A stretch of DNA of 7,403 nucleotides from an uncultured Nitrosomonadales bacterium (GCA_903934275.1 CAIZNF010000195.1:1-7403), one strand, 5' to 3'; positions 1 through 6,942 are shown, numbered from the stretch's first letter. Notes: a model not told the origin generated them from the letters alone. Numbers and translations: made by a program.

Positions 1-285
1 GCACGAAAAATTATTTGATGAAAATCCGAAAATATTTTTTATGAAAACGTGATCAAATGAGCCCGAGAAACCCGAGTTGTTAGTGAGCTAACGTGAAGCC
101 GGACAGGCTGCTAGCTTCGAAACTTTGATAATTATCGGTCTTTCTCAGAAAAAATGAATGGGGGGCTTTTTAGCGTGCATATACTTAACGCACTGAGTTT
201 AATGCACCCGCCGCCAATGACTCCAACGTGTCGTAAGAAGCTGATCACGAACAGCTGGTATTGGACAGTGTAATTACAGCCGGAA
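1..285. other. Left-end region without a recognised gene
   Basis: No coding region of useful length is supported here. The first 60 bases are very A+T-rich compared with the rest of the window. Between about 62 and 120 there are two small potential hairpins: GTTAG/CTAAC around a TGAG loop near 78-91, and GAAGC/GCTTC enclosing an AGCC/GGCT pair near 95-119. A perfect 10-base palindrome, GATAATTATC, follows at about 126-135. None matches an RNA family or operator I can name. It is the 3' flank of the methyltransferase gene, and an inverted repeat at 269-290 overlaps that gene's stop. I cannot say whether this is plain spacer or a small RNA. Confidence 0.4.
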
Positions 286-290
286 TTACA
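269..290 (-). repeat. Short inverted repeat over the methyltransferase stop codon
   Basis: TGTAATT (269-275) and AATTACA (284-290) form a perfect 7-base inverted repeat with an 8-base loop. It overlaps the TAA stop (286-288) of the methyltransferase gene. The stem is A+T-rich and no T-run follows on the minus strand, so it is a poor candidate for an intrinsic terminator. It may be chance. Confidence 0.3.
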
Positions 291-1119
291 TTCGCCAGAT
301 CAGTAATTCAGAATGGTGCAGGTCACCCACTTGCACCGTTTCATGCGGCGTTTGTTCCGGCACGGCGAAGGTGCTACTGATGAATATCGTGCCGGGGCGC
401 ATCTCGGCACGCGCCTTGCGCCACAGCCGCTCCATCGGTACGGGCGAGAGGTAGGCAAACACCACGTCGTATCGCGCCAGGTCGCAGGCCACCAGACTAT
501 CATCCCAGATGCTTCCCCAATACACGTCGCAGTTGCGATAGCCACCAAGTTTGACGCGCAGCCAGCTCCACAGGAATGGTAGTGGGGCAGATTCCACACC
601 GCTGTAGTGCCCATCAGGTCGGACGCTGGCAAGATGCGTCAGTACCCCACCCAGGCCTGAGCCGAGGTCGATGAGGCGGAAGTTCGGCTTTCCCTCTCCC
701 CTAGCCCCTCTCCCGCAAGCGGGCGAGGGGAGTTGTGTTTCCAGTGCGCGCCACACCTTGTCGCTGGAAAGATACAGCGGTACCTGGGTTCGGAAGGTGC
801 TCCAGTACACTGCCAGCAGGATGAGAAACGCGGCGAGAAAAAATTCGGATGGAATGTTCAGCGCGAGCATCGACACCAGCGCGGGAGCAAACAATAATTG
901 TATCGGTAGCCACCAGCGTGCCAGCCCGGCAAAGTGGCTGAAAGCTGCGGCAAACAGGCCGCACAACAAGGCGAAAGCGAGCGGCGAAAGTTGCAGGCCG
1001 ATTAGGCCGGTACAGAGCAGGGCCAGCACGAATGCCGCGAATTGCAGCAGCAGTGCGGTGACGGAAGGAGGAGGTTTTTTGAACAGCGCGAGCAAGTTAT
1101 ACCGATTCCAGATCAACAT
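286..1119 (-). CDS. Membrane-anchored class I SAM-dependent methyltransferase
   Basis: A 277-residue protein with two parts. Residues 21-106 hold about four hydrophobic segments (roughly 21-41, 46-63, 71-88 and 92-106), so the N-terminus should lie in the inner membrane. A cytoplasmic Rossmann-type methyltransferase domain follows, with SAM-binding motif I LIDLGSGLG at 149-157, an acidic residue in GVES (E176) suited to the ribose hydroxyls, and YDVVFAYLSPVPMERL at 217-232 in the motif IV region. The layout and the late PGTIFISSTFAVP segment recall the FAM173/ATPSCKMT group of membrane-anchored lysine methyltransferases; that resemblance is from memory, and the substrate is unknown. Residues 130-143 (LPSPACGRGARGEG) are encoded by an in-frame palindromic repeat between anchor and catalytic domain. 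The ATG at 1119 lacks a Shine-Dalgarno sequence because a REP pair begins ten bases upstream; no better start is obvious. It is the last gene of the minus-strand series, 86 bases after the DJ-1 gene. Confidence 0.75.
   Translation of the reverse strand: MLIWNRYNLLALFKKPPPSVTALLLQFAAFVLALLCTGLIGLQLSPLAFALLCGLFAAAFSHFAGLARWWLPIQLLFAPALVSMLALNIPSEFFLAAFLILLAVYWSTFRTQVPLYLSSDKVWRALETQLPSPACGRGARGEGKPNFRLIDLGSGLGGVLTHLASVRPDGHYSGVESAPLPFLWSWLRVKLGGYRNCDVYWGSIWDDSLVACDLARYDVVFAYLSPVPMERLWRKARAEMRPGTIFISSTFAVPEQTPHETVQVGDLHHSELLIWRM
691..732 (-). repeat. Palindromic interspersed repeat inserted in frame
   Basis: A 42-base G+C-rich element lies wholly inside the methyltransferase gene. Its core is an imperfect hairpin: CCCCTCTCCCGC (705-716) pairs with GCGGGCGAGGGG (719-730) with one mismatch. 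A second CCCTCTCCCC copy of the arm lies at 692-701. In the gene's reading frame it contributes exactly 14 codons (L P S P A C G R G A R G E G), so the frame is kept. The PSPACGRGxxGEG peptide is a well-known signature of a repeat scattered through many proteobacterial genomes and often mistranslated as protein. Here it does interrupt a real gene. It has no GTAG head and so differs from the other REP-like elements in this window. Confidence 0.8.
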
Positions 1120-1128
1120 GTATTTTTT

Positions 1129-1180
1129 GTAGGGCGGGCTGCGCCCGCCGAATCAAGCTGTCGGGCACAGCCCGACCTAC
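1129..1180. repeat. REP-like pair with GTAG heads (two hairpins in inverted orientation)
   Basis: Two hairpins face each other. The left one begins GTAGG and folds GGCGGGC (1133-1139) on GCCCGCC (1143-1149). The right one folds GTCGGGC (1160-1166) on GCCCGAC (1170-1176) and ends CCTAC, the reverse complement of GTAGG. The outer arms are therefore inverted copies, differing at a few positions. This is the layout of a paired REP unit; GTAG-headed REPs are known to be associated with RAYT transposases. It fills most of the 86 bases between the DJ-1 gene stop (1206) and the methyltransferase start (1119), and could act on the transcript as an RNA-stabilising or terminating structure. Confidence 0.85.
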
Positions 1181-1205
1181 GAATTGTATTGCCCTTGAGT
1201 TGGAA

Positions 1206-1748
1206 TTAGCGTACCAGCGCAGCTTCTACTTCCTGGCGTTTGGCCTTGCCAGCCAGCCGCTCCACCAGCGTCAGTGCGAAATCCATTGCCGTGCCGGGGC
1301 CGCGCGAGGTGATCAGCTTGCCGTCTTCAACCACTGCATCGGTTTGCAAATTTACCTTGGGGAAGCCGTCCAGGCAGGTCGGATAACAGGTGGCTTTGCG
1401 CCCATCCAGCAATCCGGCGGTGGCGAGTACCGAAGGCGCGGCGCAAATTGCGGCAACATATTTTCCCTGCTGCGCCATTTTTTGCAGCAGCGCGATGACG
1501 CGCTGGTCGGCTCTGAGGTTGTCGGTGCCGGGCTGGCCACCGGGCAGCACGATCATGTCAAAATCTTGATGTTGCACAAGGTCCAACGTAGTGTCCGCCA
1601 ACAGCACTACGCCTCGGCTGGCCAATACCGGCAGGTCGTCTAGTCCCGCACTGGTCACTTCGACACCAGCGCGGCGCAGGATATCTATGACAGTTACAGC
1701 TTCAATTTCCTCGCAACCTTGTGCGAGTAGAACGAGAACTTTATGCAT
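1206..1748 (-). CDS. DJ-1/PfpI (YajL-type) family protein
   Basis: A 180-residue cytoplasmic protein, close to the usual length of the DJ-1/YajL/ThiJ branch. The family's reactive site is complete: nucleophile-elbow cysteine C102 in AAICAAP and the partner glutamate E16 in GCEEIEAV, equivalent to C106 and E18 of human DJ-1. The C-terminal LITSRGPGTAMDFAL (145-159) is also characteristic. The position matching DJ-1 H126 falls in TCYP (120-123) and is tyrosine, so a protease-like triad is unlikely. Family members have been described as redox-sensing chaperones, glyoxalases or deglycases; which applies is disputed and cannot be read from sequence. Extra cysteines C12, C121 and C125 are present. 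The ATG at 1748 is preceded by GGAGG at 1755-1759, a strong ribosome-binding site. It lies 81 bases after yajQ and may share its transcript. Confidence 0.92.
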   Translation of the reverse strand: MHKVLVLLAQGCEEIEAVTVIDILRRAGVEVTSAGLDDLPVLASRGVVLLADTTLDLVQHQDFDMIVLPGGQPGTDNLRADQRVIALLQKMAQQGKYVAAICAAPSVLATAGLLDGRKATCYPTCLDGFPKVNLQTDAVVEDGKLITSRGPGTAMDFALTLVERLAGKAKRQEVEAALVR

Positions 1749-1829
1749 GATTTTCCTCCGAAAGATTACAAATCATTTCATTCGCGCTGAGTAAAGCAGA
1801 AGGGCAAAGAACGAATGGGGAAAACAATA

Positions 1830-2318
1830 TCAGTCCCTGAAATTCTGGTACTGCAACGGGAAATCGGTGATAGTCTTTTTGACAAAGGCGATAGCGGCTT
1901 GCAGATCGTCGCGGTTCTTGCCGGTGACTCTAACGGCATCGCCTTGGATGCTGGACTGCACTTTTATCTTGCTGTCCTTGAGCAGTTTGACGATTTTTTT
2001 TGCCAGTTCGATTTCAATGCCGACCTTCACTTCACAGCCGCGCTTGACCTTGTTGCCACTGACTTTCTCTATCTTCTCACTGACCTCCAGGCACTTGATG
2101 TCCACGCCGCGCTTGGTCAGCTTGGCATTCAGGATGTCCTGCACCTGATCCATCTGAAATTCGTTGTCTGCCCATACGGTGAGCTTGAGTTCGGCCTGCT
2201 CCACGCGCGCATCCGAGCCTTTGAAGTCGAAGCGGGTGCTGACTTCCTTGTTAGTCTGCTCGATGGCATTTTTGACTTCGGTTTTGTCTACTTCTGAAAC
2301 GATGTCGAAAGATGGCAT
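1830..2318 (-). CDS. yajQ: YajQ-family nucleotide-binding protein
   Basis: A 162-residue protein matching the whole YajQ family (E. coli YajQ is about 163 residues). It starts with the hallmark [11 protein letters not shown], has RFDFK at 29-33, the conserved KDSKIKVQ...IQGD..RVTGK region at 114-134 followed by RDDLQ, and ends QNFRD. The family folds as two ferredoxin-like domains with opposite chain order. In Xanthomonas and some other proteobacteria members bind cyclic di-GMP and act as transcription co-regulators; RNA or tRNA binding has also been proposed. Whether this protein binds cyclic di-GMP cannot be judged here. The ATG at 2318 has AAGGAG at 2325-2330 at good spacing. The 111-base gap to ppnP contains a long inverted repeat, so co-transcription with upstream genes is uncertain. 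Confidence 0.95.
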   Translation of the reverse strand: MPSFDIVSEVDKTEVKNAIEQTNKEVSTRFDFKGSDARVEQAELKLTVWADNEFQMDQVQDILNAKLTKRGVDIKCLEVSEKIEKVSGNKVKRGCEVKVGIEIELAKKIVKLLKDSKIKVQSSIQGDAVRVTGKNRDDLQAAIAFVKKTITDFPLQYQNFRD

Positions 2319-2340
2319 GGTGTGCTCCTTACTTGGTTAT

Positions 2341-2416
2341 CCGCAGATTACGCAGATTAAACAAATTTTTCGAAAACCAATCTGCGTGAATCTGCGTGAA
2401 TCTGTGTAATCTGCGG
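2341..2416. repeat. Long inverted repeat with 10-base tandem units
   Basis: The ends CCGCAGATTACGCAGATT (2341-2358) and AATCTGTGTAATCTGCGG (2399-2416) are inverted copies matching at 17 of 18 positions. The right arm is preceded by direct repeats of AATCTGCGTG at 2379-2388 and 2389-2398 and a variant at 2399-2408, all with a period of ten. The centre is A+T-rich. Elements of the CCGCAGATTACGCAGATT type occur as scattered repeats in many bacterial genomes. It occupies most of the ppnP-yajQ gap, could form a long hairpin in the transcript in either direction, and is unrelated in sequence to the GTAG-headed repeats nearby. Confidence 0.9.
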
Positions 2417-2429
2417 ACGGATGTTTTTA

Positions 2430-2750
2430 TCAACCAAAACTGCAAACGTAGTTTACCGCTTCAGCATCCGAATGTATTTCAAAGCTGCTGTTTTCAGCCA
2501 CCTTGAAGCTGGTGCCCGCCGCATAGGTCTTGAATGCAGGCTCACCGGCGATCTTTACTTCGCAGGTGCCGCTGGTGATCTCCATCAGTTCGGGCGCGCC
2601 GACATTGAAGGTGAGCTGGCTACCCGGCATGATGACACCCACGGTTTTGCGCGTGCCATCCGGAAAGAATACCGAATGCGATACGCACTTGCCGTCGAAG
2701 AATACATTGGCTTTTTTGCTTACACTGACATTATCAAATTTTTCCGACAT
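2430..2750 (-). CDS. ppnP: Pyrimidine/purine nucleoside phosphorylase PpnP (DUF1255)
   Basis: A 106-residue cupin-like protein of the PpnP family (E. coli PpnP has 94 residues). PpnP cleaves nucleosides such as uridine, cytidine, adenosine and inosine with phosphate to give the free base and ribose 1-phosphate. Family marks include the DGTRKTVGVIMPG strand region (31-43), the PELMEITSGTCEV segment (53-65), the YAAGTSFKV turn (76-84) and the short NYVCSFG tail. The start at 2750 (MSEKFDN) is chosen because AAAGGA lies at 2761-2766 and it leaves a 28-base gap after the macro-domain gene. An in-frame start at 2831 would add 27 low-complexity residues overlapping that gene and is less likely. Small, probably cytoplasmic, and possibly translated from the same mRNA as its upstream neighbour. 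Confidence 0.88.
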   Translation of the reverse strand: MSEKFDNVSVSKKANVFFDGKCVSHSVFFPDGTRKTVGVIMPGSQLTFNVGAPELMEITSGTCEVKIAGEPAFKTYAAGTSFKVAENSSFEIHSDAEAVNYVCSFG

Positions 2751-2778
2751 GACGCTGTTTTCCTTTGAGATTGTTTGA

Positions 2779-3270
2779 TTATTTTGGGGGTTCGCTGGCT
2801 TTGATGCCTTTTTGGTAATTGGTGTAAACATACACCGGGATGCCGAGGTCGCCGATTTGTTTTTCGATAAGAGGCTTTACATCACTCCAGTCCAAACCGG
2901 TCATGCCGCAGGCTAGGCGCGGTAAAGCGATACTGGAAAATTTTTCCTTTTCGATTAGGCCGCGCAAAGCATGCAGCGAGTGATTCACATGGCTGATCGA
3001 GGCGTGCCCCGGTTTGCTGCCGTGATCATAAGCACCATCCTGCGTAAACAAATTGATGATGTAACGGCCATCGGAACTCATCCATGTCCACAGGCCGCCT
3101 GACTTGGGGTGTTTGGTCTGACAATAATGGCGGAAGTCCTTGTACATCGCGGGCATGCGCTCGCGCAGTTGCAAGGCCAGGCCATGATGAAAATCATCAT
3201 TGGGTGCGACACCTTGCGCGATGGTTTTTGCACCGCTCAATAGAATGTCGCCGCTTAGTTCGTGGATCAC
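2779..3270 (-). CDS. Macro-domain protein (ADP-ribose binding)
   Basis: A 163-residue single-domain protein. Macro-domain marks are GDIL near the N-terminus (7-10), AQGVAPNDDFHHGLALQLRE (18-37) in the ligand-loop region, DGRYIINLFTQ (67-77) and the late LPRLACGMTGLDW block (116-128), which carries the glycine-containing phosphate loop. Macro domains bind ADP-ribose or related NAD metabolites, and some remove ADP-ribose from proteins, DNA or RNA. The arrangement seems closest to the TARG1/DarG-like branch, but the place I align with the catalytic lysine of TARG1 is glutamine (Q77), and the late aspartate position appears to be threonine (T124). Activity may therefore differ or be limited to binding. 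Translation starts at GTG (3268-3270), supported by AAGGAG at 3277-3282. No toxin partner is adjacent. It lies 39 bases after argG and 28 before ppnP. Confidence 0.85.
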   Translation of the reverse strand: MIHELSGDILLSGAKTIAQGVAPNDDFHHGLALQLRERMPAMYKDFRHYCQTKHPKSGGLWTWMSSDGRYIINLFTQDGAYDHGSKPGHASISHVNHSLHALRGLIEKEKFSSIALPRLACGMTGLDWSDVKPLIEKQIGDLGIPVYVYTNYQKGIKASEPPK

Positions 3271-3290
3271 GATGCTCTCCTTGTTGGCAG

Positions 3291-3309
3291 GTAGAGGCGC
3301 GCTGTGCCC

Positions 3310-3313
<4 letters not shown>
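3291..3313. repeat. REP-like GTAG palindrome overlapping the argG stop codon
   Basis: A 23-base near-palindrome runs from GTAGAGGCGC (3291-3300) through a GCT centre to GTGCCCCTAC (3304-3313). On the minus-strand transcript it begins with GTAGGGGCAC and folds into a 10-position stem with one G-U pair and one A-C mismatch. The TAG in its head (3310-3312) is the argG stop codon. The element fills most of the 39-base gap before the macro-domain gene and ends about eight bases ahead of that gene's ribosome-binding site. With no T-run following, it is unlikely to be an intrinsic terminator. Confidence 0.75.
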
Positions 3314-4536
<1,223 letters not shown>

Positions 4537-4573
4537 TAGATTTATTCCCAATATAAATTGTTATAACGAGGCA

Positions 4574-4620
4574 GGGCGGGTTTCATCCGCCGAAGAAGGG
4601 CGTATGCCATACGCCCCTAC
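4574..4620. repeat. REP-like element with two hairpins overlapping the argF stop codon
   Basis: Two adjacent hairpins. The right one folds GGGCGTAT (4598-4605) on ATACGCCC (4609-4616) with a three-base loop and, on the minus strand, begins GTAGGGGCG. The left one folds GGCGG (4575-4579) on CCGCC (4587-4591). The GTAG head overlaps the 3' end of argF: the TAG at 4617-4619 is its stop codon. The family resembles the pair at 1129-1180 in its head and hairpin layout, although the stem sequences differ. It lies within the argF-argG gap, where a transcript-level hairpin could change mRNA stability or the amount of argG relative to argF. Confidence 0.82.
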
Positions 4621-5567
4621 TCCACTCGCCCCAGCAACAGATACTCCATCAGTGCTTTTTGCGCGTGCAGCCTATTTTCCGCCTCGTCCCATACCACGCT
4701 TTGTGGGCCATCGATGACTCCGGCGGAGACTTCCTCGCCGCGATGCGCGGGCAGGCAGTGCATGAACAGTGCATCCTTGGCTGCGATGCGCATCATGTCT
4801 TCGTCCACTTGCCAATCGGCGAAATCTTTCAGGCGCTCCTCGTTTTCCGCTTCAAAACCCATGCTGGTCCACACGTCGGTGGTCACCAGATCGGCATCGC
4901 GCGCGGCTTCCATCGGGTCGGCGAATTCTTCATAGTGCTCGTGGCCATAAAGTCCAGCGCGTTCCGGTTCGACTTCGTAGCCAGACGGAGTTGAGACATG
5001 CACGTTGAAATCCAGTATCTCGGCGGCTTGCAGCCAAGTGTTGCACATATTGTTGGAATCGCCGATCCACGCCACGGTTTTGCCCTGGATGCTGCCGCGT
5101 AGCTCAACGTAGGTGAAGATGTCGGCGAGCACCTGGCACGGGTGGTATTCGTTGGTCAGACCGTTAATCACCGGCACGCGCGAGTGCGCGGCGAAGCGTT
5201 CGATGATGGATTGTTCGAAGGTGCGGATCATCACGATGTCGCTCATGCGCGAAATGACTTGCCCGGCATCCTCTACCGGCTCGCCGCGCCCCAATTGCGA
5301 ATCGCGCGTATTCAGGTAGATCGCCGAACCGCCCAGTTGCTGCATGCCGGCTTCGAACGATAGGCGCGTCCGGGTGCTGGCCTTCTCGAAAATCATCACC
5401 AGCGTGCGATCCTGTAACGGCCAATATTGCTGGTAGGTCTTGAATTTCTGCTTGATGATGCGGGTGCGCTCGAACAGGTATTCAAATTCTTCGCGGGTGA
5501 AATCCTTGAATTGAAGAAAATGTTTGACTGGCGTGAGTTGCTTTATTGATATGGGCTGGGCTGACAT
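4617..5567 (-). CDS. argF: Ornithine carbamoyltransferase
   Basis: A 316-residue enzyme that makes citrulline from ornithine and carbamoyl phosphate. All main signatures are present: carbamoyl-phosphate site STRTR (64-68), HPCQ (142-145), the ornithine-side DVWTSMG (231-237), and HCLPAHRGEE (270-279) with the catalytic cysteine C271. The length is slightly above the usual 300-310 because of an N-terminal stretch before KHFLQFKDFT (15-24). The ATG at 5567 is the only in-frame start upstream of that conserved block, although its ribosome-binding site is weak (GGTAATG only). It starts 13 bases after the argD stop, so translational coupling to argD is likely. The stop codon TAG is shared with a REP element. 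I call it the anabolic enzyme from its arginine-synthesis neighbours. Confidence 0.97.
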   Translation of the reverse strand: MSAQPISIKQLTPVKHFLQFKDFTREEFEYLFERTRIIKQKFKTYQQYWPLQDRTLVMIFEKASTRTRLSFEAGMQQLGGSAIYLNTRDSQLGRGEPVEDAGQVISRMSDIVMIRTFEQSIIERFAAHSRVPVINGLTNEYHPCQVLADIFTYVELRGSIQGKTVAWIGDSNNMCNTWLQAAEILDFNVHVSTPSGYEVEPERAGLYGHEHYEEFADPMEAARDADLVTTDVWTSMGFEAENEERLKDFADWQVDEDMMRIAAKDALFMHCLPAHRGEEVSAGVIDGPQSVVWDEAENRLHAQKALMEYLLLGRVE

Positions 5568-5580
5568 GGTTCATTACCAA

Positions 5581-6753
5581 TCAGGGTTGCAAAAATTCTT
5601 TGATCAGCGGGCACAGGATGTCCAGCATTTGCTGTGCTTCATCTTTTGACATGATTAGCGGTGGCAAAAGGCGGATCACGTTGTCGGCGGTGACGTTGGC
5701 CAGCAGCCCTTTTGCGAGAGCTAATTGCACCAGATCACCGCAGGGTTTGTCGAGTTCGATGCCGAGCATCAGCCCCTGCCCGCGAATTTCCTTGATGCCA
5801 TTTACACCTTGCAAAGCAGTGGCGATGCCTTGTCTGATAAATTGCCCAAGGCTTTCGGCGTGCGCCAGCAACTTGTCCTGCTCGATAATATTCAGTGTGG
5901 TCAGGCCTGCCGTGCACGCCAGTGGATTGCCGCCGAACGTCGAGCCGTGATTGCCCGGTTTGAACATTCCGCTTGCCTTGCCTGCGGTCAGGCAAGTGCC
6001 AATCGGTACGCCGGAGCCAAGCCCTTTGGCCAGCGTCATCACGTCCGGCTGGATGCCGGCGTGCTGGAAGGCGAACCATTTGCCGGTACGTCCTGTGCCG
6101 CATTGCACCTCGTCCAGCATCAGCAGCCAGTTATGCTCGTCGCAAATCTTTCGCAGTTGTTGCAGGTATTGAATGTCCAGTGTGCGGATGCCGCCTTCAC
6201 CCTGAATCGGCTCGACCAGCACCGCAACCACATTGCTGTTGTGCTGTGCAACATGACGGATCGCTTCCAGGTCGTTATAGGGCACACGCACAAAGCCGCT
6301 GACCAGCGGCTCGAAACCGGCCTGTACCTTGCGGTTGCCGGTGGCGGAAAGGGTCGCCAACGTCCGTCCGTGAAAGGCTTTTTCCATCACGATGATGGCA
6401 GGAGATTCTATGTCTTGCTGGTGCCCGTACATGCGCGCCAGCTTGATCGCGGCCTCGTTCGCCTCGCAGCCGGAGTTGCAGAAAAATACTTCCTGCATGC
6501 CGGACAGCCCGCACAGCTTATCGGCCAGCAGCTCCTGTTCTCGCACCTGATAGATGTTGGAGCAGTGAATCAGCTTGCCGATCTGTTCATTTAGCGCGGC
6601 GGTGAAACGCGGATGAGCGTGTCCCAGCGTGTTTACCGCGATGCCGGACAGCGCGTCCAGATAGCGCTTGCCTTCGGTATCCCACAGCCACGCGCCTTTG
6701 CCGTGCGAAAAGGCAATGGGAAGCCGGGCATAAGTGTTCATCACATGCGACAT
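5581..6753 (-). CDS. argD: Acetylornithine aminotransferase
   Basis: A 390-residue class III PLP-dependent aminotransferase of standard length. It converts N-acetylglutamate 5-semialdehyde to N-acetylornithine using glutamate; relatives also serve in lysine synthesis as succinyldiaminopimelate aminotransferases. Visible sites are the phosphate-binding NSGCEANE (93-100), the cofactor aspartate in LMLDEVQCGTGRTG (D214), and the Schiff-base lysine K243 in TLAKGLGSGVPIG. HGSTFGGNPLA, further on, is the usual phosphate-contact loop. The start at 6753 (MSHVMNTYARLP) is firm: GGGGAG at 6761-6766 lies seven bases upstream. It is the first gene of argD-argF-argG. The 189-base gap from rpsT contains two minus-strand hairpins, so argD probably has its own transcription or depends on readthrough. 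No clear ArgR operator is visible. Confidence 0.96.
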   Translation of the reverse strand: MSHVMNTYARLPIAFSHGKGAWLWDTEGKRYLDALSGIAVNTLGHAHPRFTAALNEQIGKLIHCSNIYQVREQELLADKLCGLSGMQEVFFCNSGCEANEAAIKLARMYGHQQDIESPAIIVMEKAFHGRTLATLSATGNRKVQAGFEPLVSGFVRVPYNDLEAIRHVAQHNSNVVAVLVEPIQGEGGIRTLDIQYLQQLRKICDEHNWLLMLDEVQCGTGRTGKWFAFQHAGIQPDVMTLAKGLGSGVPIGTCLTAGKASGMFKPGNHGSTFGGNPLACTAGLTTLNIIEQDKLLAHAESLGQFIRQGIATALQGVNGIKEIRGQGLMLGIELDKPCGDLVQLALAKGLLANVTADNVIRLLPPLIMSKDEAQQMLDILCPLIKEFLQP

Positions 6754-6812
6754 CTATCAACTCCCCATAAACATGCAACCCATGAAAACAAACAATCTCT
6801 GAGAATATGTTT

Positions 6813-6839
6813 TAAAAACAAGGCGGCGGACACGCCGCC
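6813..6839 (-). terminator. Intrinsic-terminator-like hairpin upstream of argD
   Basis: On the minus strand GGCGGCG (6833-6839 on the complement) pairs with CGCCGCC (6822-6828) around a TGTC loop. TTGTTTTTA follows directly (6813-6821). A G+C-only seven-base stem with a U-rich tail is the classic intrinsic terminator pattern. It is the second hairpin after rpsT and lies about 60 bases ahead of the argD start. It could be a back-up terminator for rpsT, the end of a short leader or small RNA, or an attenuator of argD. Confidence 0.7.
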
Positions 6840-6881
6840 GTTGAACAATGATCAAGAACCGTATACTGATCCAAACGGCAT

Positions 6882-6917
6882 CACAAAGCAAACAAGCCGA
6901 CATTGCTGTCGGCTTGT
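6882..6917 (-). terminator. Probable rpsT terminator
   Basis: A perfect ten-base stem, ACAAGCCGAC (6892-6901) with GTCGGCTTGT (6908-6917), closes a six-base loop. On the minus strand TTGCTTTGTG follows, only moderately T-rich. It begins about 26 bases after the rpsT stop, as expected for that gene's transcription end. The weak T-tract suggests incomplete termination, leaving room for readthrough toward argD. Confidence 0.72.
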
Positions 6918-6942
6918 GCGGTGAACCAAAGCGATTGGGCGT

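Noticed and set aside
2..52. A plus-strand frame open from the window edge to TGA at 50-52, which could be the tail of a gene entering from the left.
   Set aside because: Only 16 codons; another frame is open for a similar length because the DNA is A+T-rich. No recognisable sequence.
1815..2297. Long plus-strand open frames opposite yajQ, DJ-1, argG and argD.
   Set aside because: They are antisense shadows of well-supported genes with no protein-family resemblance and no ribosome-binding site context.
2751..2831. A 27-residue N-terminal extension of PpnP starting at 2831.
   Set aside because: It overlaps the macro-domain gene, adds low-complexity residues absent from the family, and the start at 2750 has its own ribosome-binding site.
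2779..3270. A DarTG-like toxin-antitoxin system built on the macro-domain gene.
   Set aside because: No DarT-like ADP-ribosyltransferase is adjacent; the flanking genes are argG and ppnP.
4537..4551. A five-residue extension of ArgG starting at TTG (4549-4551).
   Set aside because: The ATG at 4536 gives the usual N-terminus ([14 protein letters not shown]) and has GGGA at reasonable spacing.
5863..6753. Cysteine in ArgD NSGCEANE (93-100), where many relatives have alanine.
   Set aside because: I recall this variant as common in proteobacterial ArgD proteins; it does not touch a catalytic residue.
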